Assembly: GCA_022829145.1 (NCBI GenBank)
Contig: CM040744.1
Span: 8,343,001 to 8,407,000, forward strand
DNA length: 64,000 bases
Source: Albula goreensis
Lineage: Eukaryota; Chordata; Actinopteri; Albuliformes; Albulidae
Direction: 5' to 3'
Positions 26,001-38,427 of the stretch are shown here, one piece after another. How positions within the stretch are numbered: position 1 is the first letter of the stretch; each line of letters opens with the position of its first letter. A program made the position numbers and the translations under genes. The notes beneath the pieces are model-generated. The model did no database searches. It worked only from the letters and a program-made list of their open reading frames with translations, and was not told the DNA's origin.

Positions 26001-28240
26001 TGTCTGTTCCAGCCTGCCCCACTCCCTCCTGCTCCACCCACACGATACCTGAGAGTGAGGGTCTCCTGGGAAATGGACTAGGGGAGGCTTTCAACAGCTA
26101 TGAAAGGAGCGGAATAAAATACAAGAAACTCCTACAATATACAGTATCCCTCCCCAGAGCACGGCTACCAGCTGAAATATTATCTGTACCGTCACTGTAC
26201 AATGGCCCAGGACAGAGTCCTCCACAGATGAAGGGGCTAGCAGGTGGGGAGGAGGTGTGGGCACCGCTCACAAACCCCATTGCCCCAAATGAGTTTGGCC
26301 GCCGCAACAAACAAAAGTGCATAATCAGATGATCGGAGGCCTTCTAGAACCTTCACTTGGATGCGTCACGTGCCTCTGCTCTGAGTGCACTGACCTTTGG
26401 CAAACGCAACTGAAGAACAGTTTTTAACTAATGCCCGAGTACTCATTCGCTTGCCTTTTTTTGTCCTTTGGGAAACTTGAGGGCTTTTAATTCCAAGGTA
26501 AGTCTAAACAGTGGTTATTAAATAATGAAAAACATGATATAAAGTCCCCTTAGATTAGTCTGGTTAAGGGCCACTGGAGAGAGTCTGGGAAATCGTGTCA
26601 AGTGGAAAAAAATATAGATTAACAGAAATGGTGTAATCAGAGTTGGATTTATTTAGTACTTTTTCTTGTAAGTTTATATCAAGTGAATTATATTTTAATT
26701 GTAATATTAATCATATTTGTCTAATTATGCACAATGTGAATTAGCTCTTTGTTAAAGTACACCCATTACACCTACAGCTCATTTTGTATAGTGCAACAGA
26801 TGTGTTGTGAGTGTGAAATTATCATTATATGAATGAACTGAATATATTACCCTGTAACTGAGAACTTTGGTTAATATTACCAATGTGTTGCCTGAAACCA
26901 AAAGAAAACACCTGTTTAAGCTAGGTACTTAGAATATTGAATTAATTATTCATTGGATGTTCCTATCTGGAATGATGGCTGCAGAATTATCGTTTTTTTT
27001 TTTAAATCCTTGAATAGTTGAAATGACACACAGACCACCGTTATACCAACAGAATAGAAAAAGACAAAGAAAAAGAAGACTTGGGAAGAATAAGAAATAA
27101 ATTAGGAGACAGGTAATGATGAATAATGCGCCATTTGGTGAGGTTACATTTTTTTAGCGATTTAGTCACATTTTTGCACACAGCTCATGTCCTCCGTGAT
27201 ATGTCTAGATGTTCCACATGTAACACATATGAGCCAATCACAGGTGAGTATGTTGTGAGAAGAGAAAATCCACAGTCCCTTTTGAATTAATGGGTAACGT
27301 ATCAGTTACTTGAGGCAATCAGCCTTTCAGTCTACAAAGTCATGTGAGTGAATCTGAAAATATTTCTGCAAAACTTTCAGCTCAAAGAGTGAGTCCAGAG
27401 GGACCCATTGTCCTAATCTACATTCCACTCCAATATCACAATTAAATAACACATATGATATGACACGTCAGCTGGCAATGTTCCAAAATAATGGTATTTA
27501 GACAAATATAATAATGTAGCTGTTGTGTAGATAATGCCTGGAAACTATTATTCAATTTATTATGACTGAAGATATTGAATTATGATTCATTGTCAGGCGA
27601 TACACTGTTGAGCACAATGCTTGTTCAGGTATTCCATCAGAACCCACTTTCACCCAAAGGAAATATGTCAAACTTTGAATGGTAGTTAGCAGAAAGTTAT
27701 TTAATATTACATTGTGACTCAACTGCTGACAGTAATGATGACAAGTGTTCGAATATGGCTTTTTCAAGGAAGCTAAACCATGGTACTTTGTTGCTGCATT
27801 TATATCTAAAACATGATGCTTTTTTTCGGCAGAGTTTTGGACTGATGGAGTAAAAAATGTTTTACTAGTATGAAAGCACTGCATTTTTCCAGACTTCTAT
27901 ATTATATCACTCTGAGCTCAGATGCCACCTGTTCTACAGTCATATACTTGGAGAAATTCATTACAAAGCATATGTAATTCCCATGTGTCCATACTCATAC
28001 AACAACAGTCTTACAATCTCTCCATTTAGATTCATATTGATGTATTTAACAAAATATTGTATGAAATGTTTAATTATGACACTTTGTTTGGATTTTTGAA
28101 AAACAGTATCTAATGTCCTATTTAACAAAGAGTGAGTCTCACTGATGTCAATCTGGATCTACACCCTCTGTTGTTCCAGAACCCAAGTCTATTATTAAAC
28201 TAAGAACGGAGGTCTTTTTCAGTCTCCCACCTTCTGACTC
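23051..28240. other. intergenic DNA, including a TG-rich low-complexity tract
   Basis: No gene is recognised. The stretch begins with CpG-bearing sequence to about 23640. A degenerate TG/CATG-rich tract fills 24530-24865. A GC-rich block at 25630-26330 has opposing open frames rich in Pro/Gly with no domain. From 26460 to 28200 it is AT-rich. Confidence 0.55.
24530..24865. repeat. degenerate TG/CATG-rich low-complexity tract
   Basis: About 335 bp of imperfect TGTG runs broken by CATG and GAGTG motifs. Long open frames on the minus strand rich in His and Thr are by-products of the repeat. Confidence 0.85.
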
Positions 28241-28244
28241 ATGT

Positions 28245-28785
28245 TGACATGTGAATGCAGAAATTGCAAGACATTAAAGCGTTTGTGAAAGGAGGTCAGG
28301 TGTGGTGAACATGGCCTTGCGGGAACTGACATTGTTGCAGGGCCTTGTTTCTGTGTCAGATGAGTGGGTGGGATGGACGCCTCCTCCCGCCTTTGAGCCC
28401 AGCCCCGCTGTATCCTCGCCTCTCCACATGTGCCAGCCAATCAAACGCCGGGGTCTCCCTGGTCGGCGACTCTCGCCTCCCCATCTAAATTACACAGGTC
28501 AGGCCTTTCGCTTCCTGTTAAGAAAAAGAGTTGCCTTTCGCAATCTCGGGTGTGGGGCAAGGGAACCGCCTCTGGCGGAATCACTTCCAAATTTATGGGC
28601 TGCTATTCACGCCTGCCATCAAACTGCAGCCCTTTACACCTCTGAAGGGGGGCTGCACGCCAAATGTAACCCAATCTGTTTGGAAGTAATAAAGTGTCAA
28701 AAGAGTAAATCCGCATACAGTCAAGCTATTTCCTACAGCCTGCAGACACACACACCCTCAGACACATGGGCTTATAAAATATAAT
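28245..28785. promoter_or_regulatory. candidate enhancer-like conserved block 3' of atoh1
   Basis: A GC-richer block in AT-rich DNA. It contains E-boxes (CAGGTG near 28299, CAGATG near 28358, CACATGTG near 28425), an inverted CCAAT context (CAGCCAATCAAACG) near 28434, and unique-looking phrases such as CAAATTTATGGGCTGCTATT. Frames across it (28302-28784 +) lack any recognisable domain, and no splice-bounded exon fits. It lies about 9 kb beyond the atoh1 stop codon on its 3' side, where vertebrate atoh1 enhancers are expected, but I cannot align it here. Confidence 0.3.
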
Positions 28786-29645
28786 AATGTGTAATTTTTT
28801 TGTAACATATATGTATATATATATATATTGAGAGAGAGAGAGAGCGATGTATGTATAAATACATTCAGATAGATACATAAATATACACACACAAAGATGG
28901 TAACCGGTGCTCAGAGAGCATTGAGCGTCAGGATAATTGACGGAACTATTGTGTGAATTTGAATAGGGTGGTTACCCAAGAAGTCTCATGTCAGTCTATG
29001 TACATTTGCTTTGAAGGTGGCAGGCACAAAAGGACAGCTCCAGTTAGAACAAAGCCCACAGGACCGCTATGGTCTGTTCTCTCTTCTCTTTCATGGTGGG
29101 CAAAAAGATGAATGAGCAAGGAACAACAACTGGGATGAGCAGGTACTTCCTCCTGTTAGCTGGCAATGAAGATTGAAACCACTTCCAAAGAGATTCATGG
29201 CTCTCACAGCCTTGACATAATGTATTATTTGATTGGATTTCCGTGTTTCTACTGGGTTACATTTATTCTTATAAGAAAAGTACAGTTTAATGAAGTAGGA
29301 GTGGCTTGTCTAGTTTTGCACATTTACCCATTGAATTTGCTCAGTTTTTATTGTGTTGAGTGGGATAGAGGCAGAGGGAGTGGGAGAAAAATGACTCAGA
29401 AGCTTAATGGTTCTTTAATTTCTTAAGTGAGCAGTGTAGTCAAATGTGCAGTCTCTAGGTGTGAGATGCTATTTCCCTCTAGCTTCAACCCAGCAATCAT
29501 TGGGGTCTGATGACTGCTTTGTTAATCAGCTGTTGGCCCTGATTTGGCCTAGCCCTGTCTAACTTTACTCATGAAAGTAACACTATATTATTCCATAATT
29601 TAAAAAAAAAAGAAGTCCCAAGTAATCGACTGAACCACAGCCAGA
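28786..29645. other. intergenic DNA without a recognised gene
   Basis: AT-rich, with a TA microsatellite followed by a GA tract at about 28806-28843. Nothing else recognisable. Confidence 0.5.
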
Positions 29646-30199
29646 GCCATATTGTTCAAGTGGGATAAGCTTGTGACAGCAGTGAATCTTCCCAGGATTG
29701 ACTGTCCTTTCCAACAGAAGGGTACAAAATCATCCACAAAGGCATAGATAATGCTGAAATAACATCCAGGGTTCCGTAGGCCTCTGTAACCTCAGCCAGT
29801 GGTCGTGATGTCACCATTAGAAAGACATTTTGTAAAAATGGGATTTATGGCAGAGTACTGATGCGGATCCATCACTTCGTAAGAAGACCATCTATGCTCT
29901 GCTCAGGTTTGCCAAGGAGCATCTGAATGATCCTCAGGGCTCCTGGAACAATGTTCTAAAGACAGGTGAGTCTTTGGTGGAACCTAATAGGCGATATGGG
30001 CCCTGTCTGGCAAAATTCCAATACCTAACATTTCATTAAGAACTATATACCAATGGTCAAGTATGGTAGGGGTGGTGGTGTCATGCTTTGGGAATGCTTA
30101 GCTGCATCAGCACCTGAACAACTTACCTTCAATGATGGCACCATGAACTCTGCCCTTTCCCAAAGTATTGCTGGAGAATGCCAGTCCTTATGTCCATGA
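29646..30199 (+). pseudogene. decayed Tc1/mariner-type transposase fragment
   Basis: Conceptual translation in shifting frames recovers the usual order of a Tc1-family DDE transposase. First comes a helix-turn-helix-like end, FKWDKLVTAVNLPR (from 29646). Next is GRDVTIRKTFCKNGIYGRV (about 29797-29855). From 29872, SLRKKTIYALLRFAKEHL is followed by DPQGSWNNVLKTGES. After a frameshift, GGGVMLWECLAASAPEQL runs from about 30071 and DGTMNSAL follows; this matches the family's GGG-MLWGCF block. In-frame stops and at least one frameshift break it. The second catalytic region reads TGES where active relatives have TDE(S/T), so the acidic residue is lost (Gly codon 29965-29967). The C-terminal part with the third catalytic residue is missing. 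No terminal inverted repeats were found. It is an inactive relic. Confidence 0.85.
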
Positions 30200-33100
30200 A
30201 CATAATTTAATACAGCTAAACACCATGCAATACTTTTTTCCCACACCGGAACTATAAGCAATGCATGACTTTCTCCAAAAAAAAATTAAATGTGTCAAAA
30301 GTTTGCTTCATTTGGTCACTCAGCTTCCCATTTATTTTATAATATGTTTTTGTCGAAGATCTGATAAAATCCACTGTCACAAATATTGCCAAAAAACCAG
30401 CCTTGGGGAAAACACATTTATATGGAATTATACCTGGTATTTGGTCCCATTCCCTCAAGTTATTTTGAACCCAGATGTCAACCAGTCATTCCCAAACAAA
30501 CCATAACATCATTAGAAATCACTCCCATCTTTGTATGGATCCACTTCACAAGATTACTGAAAACACTGTCCTTTCTTATTTTTGACTCACACAATATATT
30601 CCTTGAAAGTTTACAGTATAATGGAAAGAAGCTGAGTTTTTTCCCCTCTAAAACCCAAAAAGAAGAAAGGACAGACCGACATGTGATGTTTGGGATGTGT
30701 CAGAAAGCACAACACATTGTCGACTTAGAAAGTCAGCACCCCATTAATGCATTATTCATATCTCTTATTCATCGGATCAAGTGGCAGTTTCTATTATTTC
30801 CCTCCCTGCCTAGATAGCGATCTTTCAAAAAGAAAACAAAGCTTTACTCATATCTCTTTGTATCCACAGGTGTATGCATGTCCTAGTGCAGGCACTAGTG
30901 TATACTGACCCTCTCTAACATGAATATTTCATACTGACACTTACAGGTGAGCTCTCATGGGGACTTTGACAGGTGTTGTGTGGTTGACGTCTGCCTCCCT
31001 TGAACTTGAGTGTGGTCACCAGGTTCAGTGTAGATGCCCTACTGGAGACACCCGATCGTGCCCCATCACACTGTCAGTCTAGGGCTGGTTACTGTCAGGT
31101 GTTTTTGGACAAGGATTATGGTGTAACAGGAAGGAAAAGCCCATTCTAGTACAAAGGCTAGACTATACAGTAGCTTCAGGCTTTCCATCTTTCCCTCCCC
31201 GCTGTGCGTTCTGCTCTCCTCCTCTCTCTCCATCTCTCTGTTCTCCCTGCCCTTTTCTCCTCTCTTCACCTCCATCTCTGAGTCTTTCTCTGAGCTTCTT
31301 CCTCTGTCTTGTGGCAGCTGGGAAGTACGGCCCAGTTTTGTCTTTTGTTTTGGAATCCCTAGAGAGTCCTAGGTTTTCCTGGTTCCTTGAGCCCCCCCAT
31401 ATCTCATGAAAAATTCAGGGAGAACTCTTTTCAGAGGGAGCTGCAGAATATGTATGTTTTTGAGTCAAACTATTCATTTCTTTCATTGCCATTCCAATTC
31501 ACTTATTTTTTTTTTTTTTTTTCAGTATCGAGATATGTGTGACTGCTCAAAAAACTACTTTAATGTCACTGTTTGAAATGACAGTGAGTTACAATGGCCA
31601 TGATTTTGCACCATGTACAGATTATATCCAATTGTGTTCTGGAAAAATTAGGGTTAAGTAGAGTGGTTGTGACATATGGACCATATGAACTCTTTTTTAA
31701 TAGTCTTTCCTTATTTTTCTTTTAAAATAACATAATATTCAGTTTGAACATCACATGTTTGAAATGGGCTGTGCGAGATGTAATTATTTAATCTGGATAT
31801 TTTTAAATCAAAATCCAAAGACATGGAATTTTAAGACATGTGAAAATGATTCAAATATGTCATAGTGTGGAAGTTCTTCATCAACACATTCTTCTGTAAG
31901 CTACATTTTTGCATCACAGTCCTCAGCACATCCCCCACCTCCTGACCCCCAAAAGTTTAATGTTTATGCAATTATATACAATTGCATTCATCTTTAACAA
32001 ACCAACTCTTTTACTAAGTTCTGACTTTAAGAATTTGTGTTCATGTTCAGAATGTAATAATTTTACCTTAAGTTCGGAACTCAACATTCCATATCCCCAT
32101 TTAAAAACATTGCGATCAAAATTTAAGGGAACATGAATGGTGAATTTGTCTCCAATATTTGTATAGTGCTGCTCTTCTGAATCTTTGCAGTGTTTGTGTC
32201 GTTACGCCAGAAGGAGAGGCAAGGCAAGGTTCTGCTTTTATTTTTGACAATGGCTTTCTGAATATTTAATGACGGTGAAACTTCAACTCGGCTTGTTTTC
32301 CAGCTGTCTGCCCAAAACACTTGTTTATGAGTCATCTTTGAAGAGTCACCAGTGCCACAGGTTCGAATTAGGGAGAGCTGTGGAAAGGATGAGAACGACA
32401 ATACGCATAACTACGGTTATCATTTTGGGCGGTATATTACATTTAATTATCAAAAAATAATGACCTTCCACATGTACATGTTAGCTGCAGTTATATATAG
32501 AATACAGAAGCTATAATTTGATAATATTTGACGGTTAACATTTAGGTATAATTAACATCATTTTGCATCTCTTCTTTAAGTTCTTATTTGCGTTTGTTGA
32601 GTAACTGTAATTGATCTGAAATCCGGGAGTATTGGTAGAAAATACAGAGGAAACCGATGCGTTTGGCCAATTTTGAGGAAATTCAATATGCATGAACAGG
32701 GGTGTTGAATTCGTTTTAGGGAACATGGCCAGCACTTTTCGAGATATAGTCATAATTTAACATAATTAACAGATATACAACTGTTGGGGCACGCTCTCAC
32801 TGTCTTGATGAATGCATACATAATTTTTTAATATTTCGACCCATTGCAACCGACAAAGTGGTCTCCAGAATTTTGCATTGAATCATTTATAAGTAAATAT
32901 TGCATACTAAAGCGCACCCAATAACTTTGTTCGTATTTACAAAAGGACAAACCTTACCAATTTCCCAAATGCTGCTACGCTTTTTAGTTAAAACCGCCAG
33001 CTCAGTATTAGTGTATATATTGTAGACTAGATGTCCCCGTACTTTCGTATTCGATGTTGGATTCGGAAAGTGTCATTTTGAACAATTATTTGTTAATTTA

Positions 33101-34635
33101 CCACAAAATGGTAACGCGCGAATACCCTCACCACAGCTCTCCTCATTTATAAGTTTGATTTCCTAGTTTGCGCGGTTACATATTGTCCTCACATGGATTC
33201 CAGACTTCTACGTTTTCGGTTATTCTTTTTTTAATCATAGCAACAGTCGTAAACATTTACTGGCCGAGCAAATGATAATATCTCAAGTGAGTAAAGTTTT
33301 AAAATACTGGGAGATTCGGGGAACTTGGACGACAGCAAGTCTGTACGTGTTGGGTCTTAAATGCAAGTACTGAAAAATAGCTAACTCACAGTGATGCGAA
33401 ATTCGATAAATTACCTGGTTTCGAGAGTCTTATGAGTCAAGCTGGTACAGATGGATGTTCCGATGATAAACATACAATATGTAGGGACAAGCTTCTGTAA
33501 ATAATTAAACACCACTGTGGGCGCATGCACATAATATTGGCTATTATTCCCCGTGTTAATCTTCAGAGCCGATCACAGACGTCGCGAGTGATTGGTTAAA
33601 ACCTGGGGGTGGAGACTCAAACGGCAGGTACACATAGTCACTCTCATAAATAATTACTCATTTATTATTACACAACGCCTGAAATAAATCGGACTTATAC
33701 ACACTACAGAGGCTTTGAACCAAAAATGTCAATAAAGAAAGCACATTATAATATTACTTAAAATAAATAAAAAAAACTGAAATCTCCGGTGTATAAATGT
33801 CTTCATAAATATTTAATTGTAATTTTTTTTCATTTGTACCGATTTTTAAAACAGCAGTATTTCTGATATACAATGTCTCATGTTGATATGGCATAATCTA
33901 CAGAATGCTATGACAAATAAATGAATGGAAACGCTAAGTAAAGTTCTACTGATACTGCAATTATATTTAAGATGCAAGTTAGGATAAACAATTAAAAGTC
34001 TAATATAATTTCCGAGAAATTGTTGATGGGGTAAAATAAATCTTCCACATGAAGTAGCATCACATATTGTTCAGTAATCATCACTATGTCTCTTTCGTTT
34101 TCTCTTGTGTGTGTGTGTGTGTGCGTGTGTGAGCGCGTGTGCATGTGTACGCGCGTGTGCATTCAGTCTCTTCAGAAAGACTGGCAGGCTTATTTAGCAA
34201 GTGTGGTCTTTCCAGACTCAAGTCCTGAGGGACATAGCTTGAGGTGAGTGGAGGGGACCCGCGCGCTCACCAGCTGACAGCGCGTGCTTCAATAAGACAC
34301 CGAACACCTAGAGCTGTAGCCCTGCCAGCTATTGTCCGCAAATTAATTCACACTCCAATTACCATTTCTCTGTTAACAGACAAAATTCATGCTTTTTCCA
34401 CAGGAAAAGTTTACTCATTTTTAGGTTGGCCAAACACATGCAAACCTGTTTGTTTTGCAACATTCGAGATTATTTCCTTTGTACTATGAAAGTCTTTAAA
34501 AATCTTTGTTACTCTGGAATTTTGCTCTGGAATTTTGAAGGTGCTATACGGCATTTTCTCTCCAGCTCCTCGTTTCCAGTGGACTTCAAAAAAAGTGTTT
34601 CGGTATAATTTTCAATCAATGTAAGAATTAAAATT
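30200..34635. other. intergenic DNA on the 3' side of atoh1
   Basis: No gene is recognised. The part to about 32150 is AT-rich with a pyrimidine stretch at 31190-31310 and a T-run at 31506-31522. From about 32180 the sequence becomes more unique-looking with scattered CpG (32180-32420, 33050-33640). There is a TG/CG alternating tract at 34107-34160. Confidence 0.5.
32180..32420. promoter_or_regulatory. candidate regulatory block 3' of atoh1
   Basis: This block has a Sox-like GACAATGGC near 32246, an E-box CAGCTG near 32303, and an AP-1-like TGAGTCAT near 32328 close together in unique-looking sequence. It is about 5.1 kb beyond the atoh1 stop codon. The support is motif clustering only. Confidence 0.22.
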
Positions 34636-34639
34636 ACGC

Positions 34640-34920
34640 ATTACCGTTTAATATGGGTTTACAATATTTCTCGGCTGGGTGTACCATTGAAATTTTAAAG
34701 TGCGACTGTCATCGGTCCTGAAAAAGGGCCAGCAGTTGCGCACACCGCCATATGGAGAGCGAGCGTTGCATTGGGGCCCAGCTCCAAACTCCGCAAGTCA
34801 TTCATTTGATTAAATGAAACATGCCGCTACGTTGCAGATTGGTGTGGATTTTTAAGTATTTTGAGACCCCCTAGCATCATCATTGTTAGGGGTTGAAATC
34901 GGTCCGAACGATTTCTGCGT
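34640..34920. promoter_or_regulatory. candidate atoh1 3' enhancer block
   Basis: A unique-looking block about 2.6-2.9 kb beyond the atoh1 stop codon, comparable with the mouse Atoh1 autoregulatory enhancer, which is known to lie about 3.4 kb 3' of its gene. It has two E-boxes within 25 bp (CAGTTG near 34732 and CATATG near 34750), a homeodomain-like palindromic phrase TTTGATTAAATGAAAC near 34806, and isolated CpGs in AT-rich surroundings. No coding potential. Assignment is by position and motif only. Confidence 0.3.
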
Positions 34921-36064
34921 AGGATGAGTGAGAAAAGTTGGGGGCCATGCTTAAAATTAAAATGTTACTGTTTTTGAATAAAAGTTAGCAGAGACGGTTT
35001 TTATGAGTATCATAAATATCTCTGACTTAAAAGATTCGTATTGAGAGATTTTTAAGAGTTACTTTCAGTGATGAATTGTTGAAAGACAAATATTTAGGCA
35101 AGGTTTAACGGATTGGAAATTAAGAAGTACTTTCTGGTACGAAAAGGTATTATGTATCCAGAAACATTTACACTTAAGAGGAAGCGATATGATCCAAGAG
35201 CAAAGATAAGCATGGTATTACTTTGCCTTTGGATCTTCTCATTTTCTATTAAGTGTAAATATGTTTTTAAAAAAATTATAACCTTTGCGTTCCCGTAAGT
35301 ACTTCCTAATTTTGTAATCCATAAAACAAGTAAAACTTTACTAAGTTTTATGTTAAGTTTTACAACAAGTATTAAAGACTAGTAAATTTAGTGTAGTTAC
35401 ATAAGAGATAAACAAGTAGATAATTATTTATGTAATTATGTTTATATTATATATATGTTTTTATACTTTTTTTCTTTTTTTACGTATATGATTGATAAAT
35501 AGTTTTTAGAATTCCAAAACATGTAAAACACATTCATATTTTTAAAAATGTACAACAACTACAGCAGCAACAAAAACATCTCATGAATAATATACTACTT
35601 TTGCAACCTTTCTCCACTTCTCCACTGGGGCTGCTTATAGGCAACAAGTTTGGTCTCAGTGGAAATAACATATAAAATAATAACAACAATACGATTATTA
35701 TTGTCGTTATTATTATTATCATTATGATTAATTCATGTTATGTTGTTTTCACTGATCCAATTTCACAGGACAAATCCATCTGAAATATTCTATTAAAGCG
35801 CAAAAACATTGGCTAGCAATTGATATGTGGACTCTCAGTAATGAAATTGCAAATCTTTTACCAACCGTTCATGTAGATGAGTGCTTTCAAAGGTTCAAAA
35901 CAGAGGGATCGGTAATGTTCGTGTCAGTAAAAGTATAAGTAGACTACTTATAGTATATATGTACAGTTTTTAGATTACTACTGTTGCTTACTTGGGTAAA
36001 CATAATAGAAGAAGGATTTTTTTTCTGTCTTAAATCATGTATTTGTCCCCTCAGACCTCTGTCA

Positions 36065-36173
<109 letters not shown>

Positions 36174-36473
36174 ATTGGACAGCAGTCTGAAATAGTCTCC
36201 TTTAATCTGTACAGACTGACAACCGTCTGCTGAGATAATTGGATTGTAAATTGTAAATGGTCATAGTCCGCTGTAAAGCGTAATTGATTTTTGAACTGTT
36301 TTGAACGAGTCTGACCTGGACTAGTACCTGTGCACGAGAGCGCGGGAAATGCTGTCAGACTGAGGGAAATTGATCCCCTCACCCTGCCCCAGCCTGACCT
36401 GCTGAAAGATAGGCTGGCGGTTTTTTATAATCTTATACAGAACTTAAAAAGTATTAATGTGAAATGTCCTACT

Positions 36474-36530
36474 TTATTATTATTATTATTATTATTGTTG
36501 TTGTTACTGTTTTTTTTTTTTTATTATTGG
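36474..36530. repeat. TTA/TTG trinucleotide array and T-run
   Basis: About eight TTA units pass into TTG units and then a T-run. Confidence 0.9.
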
Positions 36531-37230
36531 TGATGTTTTTATTGTTTGTGTGAGTACCGACAGCTATTGCTTTTCAGTGCTGGAAAATAGCAGCAGTGGC
36601 AGGCTGAATTTATTCACGTCATAACCTGGTTGAACAAATACAATTGTGGCTCCGACATTTGCTTGGGAAGTTATACTTGATTTTGTTTAAACATAACCGT
36701 GTAACTACCGAGAGAGAGAGGAGAATTAAGTAGAATAATTCCACTGGAGGAATTTGTTAATTTTTCATTTGCTCCTTTAATTTTTTACAAATCAATGAAA
36801 ACTCAAGACAATGGCAAAATTGCTAGCTTTCAGCAAATGTAACATTTCACTGTAAAAAAGCAGAACAAAAGCAAACACTCAGAAATAAATACTTCACCGT
36901 CCCCTCCAAGTAAAAGCAAGAAACAAAATATTCGCTTTACAAATAACCAAAAACATCAAACAATCAAAAACTAATGGCTATTTTAAATTATATGTATCAA
37001 ATTGGCAGTACTACAATTATTATAACATTTGAATTTCATAACATACGTTTGTCGTTTCTCAAGCCTCTGGCTCGTGTTTAAAGTGCACGCTTTAACTTTA
37101 GAAGTTGCAGACAAATTCATACAGGGACAAGATAAAACAAAAACATGGACCGTTGAACAGTGTGAGGCAAGTAAAAAGCCTACAATTCTATACATTAACA
37201 GATTCTATCGATTTCTCGTGGAAGACAACT

Positions 37231-37236
37231 TTTAAT
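37231..37236 (-). terminator. atoh1: possible atoh1 polyadenylation signal (ATTAAA)
   Basis: The minus-strand hexamer ATTAAA lies about 260 bp beyond the stop codon, with a short GT/T-rich stretch after it. An AATAAA at 36614-36609 is an alternative that would give a 3' UTR near 0.9 kb. Neither is decisive. Confidence 0.3.
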
Positions 37237-37497
37237 AGGTGACATCCGAGAGCCCGTGGCAGCGCTGCGCGTGACAGTCGACATGGCAGAGGGGTCCTCT
37301 CAGTGTCACATGGAGAAGGACAATTCAATTGGCAGAGCAGAATTATCGAACAGTAATTCGATTCATTAAAAGTAACCTACACTGAAATAATACAAACAAA
37401 ACAGTTCTCAAACGTAACGGTGAGTTTGTAAGCAACGTGTTTGAGAAGAGGGAATGAGCCCACTTCAGAAATGATTAAGATAGAAAATTCCGAGGCG

Positions 37498-38427
37498 TTA
37501 GAAAGTATGGTGGCTGGTAAGTTTGAGTTCTGGGAGTTCATCTTCACTTTGTAGCTCCAGGTGCGTCTCGTCCGAGTCACTGAAGTGCGAGTGCGGGGAG
37601 AACTCTCCGTCACTGCGGTTAGAACGGGGCGAGTCCTTGCTGTCATCTGAGGCAGACTTCAATGTTCCCGTGGGAGACAACATCTCTTGTCCTATCAGCG
37701 CTGTGAACGCTCCGTCCTCGTATGGGAATGGCATCGCGTTAAGCGGCACTGGGTACCCTGTGGCTGTTCCTCTTCGACAAGAGGAAGATGATGGTCCCCG
37801 AGGACTGCTGTCCCCATCAAAAGCAGTGGCAGACCTGAGTTCGCACTTTTGCGAATCCACCGTTGCACCCGGACCTTGTAAGAGGTCTGATAGCGCATTA
37901 ATGTAGATCTGCGCCATCTGCAGCGTCTCATACTTGGATAACTTCTTGTCATTGTCGAAAGCTGGAATGACACTGCGCAGCTCATCAAATGCATGATTCA
38001 GTCCATGCATCCGTCGTCTCTCCCGTGCATTGGCCGCTATTCGCCTCTGTTTCTGCACCCCATTTGTTGGTTTGCTGGATGGAGCTCTCTGTCTGCCCTC
38101 CTCCGCTCCCACGGCCCCCTTAAGACGACACAGCTCGCGCACTTTGGCGGGGCTCTTGGTGCTCTTCCTGTAGCTTGAGTTGTGACCTGTAGAAGGGGAC
38201 ACGCCTTCCACACTGGAACCGGGCGAGTGCAGCAGGTAATCGGCGTGTGCCGCGCAGGTGCCAGGCTGCACAGGAGCCAGCCAGGCGCGTGGGTCGCTGC
38301 TGTCCATTAGTGCCAGACCCTGTGGGTACCCGTTCTGCTCCCCCCTCCCCAAGCCCGACTGCTGCCCCTCGTATGTGGCCATTTCTTTCGCATCCTTGCC
38401 CCATTCCTCCACATTCATCCCATCCAT
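37498..38427 (-). CDS. atoh1: Atoh1, atonal-type bHLH proneural transcription factor (complete, single exon)
   Basis: The gene encodes 309 residues. Family proteins dimerise with E proteins, bind CAGCTG-type E-boxes in the nucleus, and specify inner-ear and lateral-line hair cells, cerebellar granule cells and dorsal hindbrain neurons. A conserved N-terminal motif [15 protein letters not shown] lies at residues 38-52, followed by YLLHSP (64-69) and a [10 protein letters not shown] motif (95-104). The bHLH is at about 127-183: basic part [16 protein letters not shown], loop FDNDKK, helix 2 [18 protein letters not shown] conserved Ser-rich motif [20 protein letters not shown] lies at 266-285. 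I chose the ATG at 38427 ([10 protein letters not shown]). The frame stays open 32 codons further, but those residues are hydrophobic, unlike the family, and lie in the 5' UTR. Mammalian Atoh1 ends soon after SDSDE, whereas this protein has a further 22 residues. Gene position between smarcad1 and grid2 supports atoh1, probably the atoh1a copy of fish. Confidence 0.97.
   Translation of the reverse strand: MDGMNVEEWGKDAKEMATYEGQQSGLGRGEQNGYPQGLALMDSSDPRAWLAPVQPGTCAAHADYLLHSPGSSVEGVSPSTGHNSSYRKSTKSPAKVRELCRLKGAVGAEEGRQRAPSSKPTNGVQKQRRIAANARERRRMHGLNHAFDELRSVIPAFDNDKKLSKYETLQMAQIYINALSDLLQGPGATVDSQKCELRSATAFDGDSSPRGPSSSSCRRGTATGYPVPLNAMPFPYEDGAFTALIGQEMLSPTGTLKSASDDSKDSPRSNRSDGEFSPHSHFSDSDETHLELQSEDELPELKLTSHHTF

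Noticed and set aside
28302..28784. 160-codon open frame on the plus strand
   Set aside because: No domain and no splice context; better read as a candidate regulatory block.
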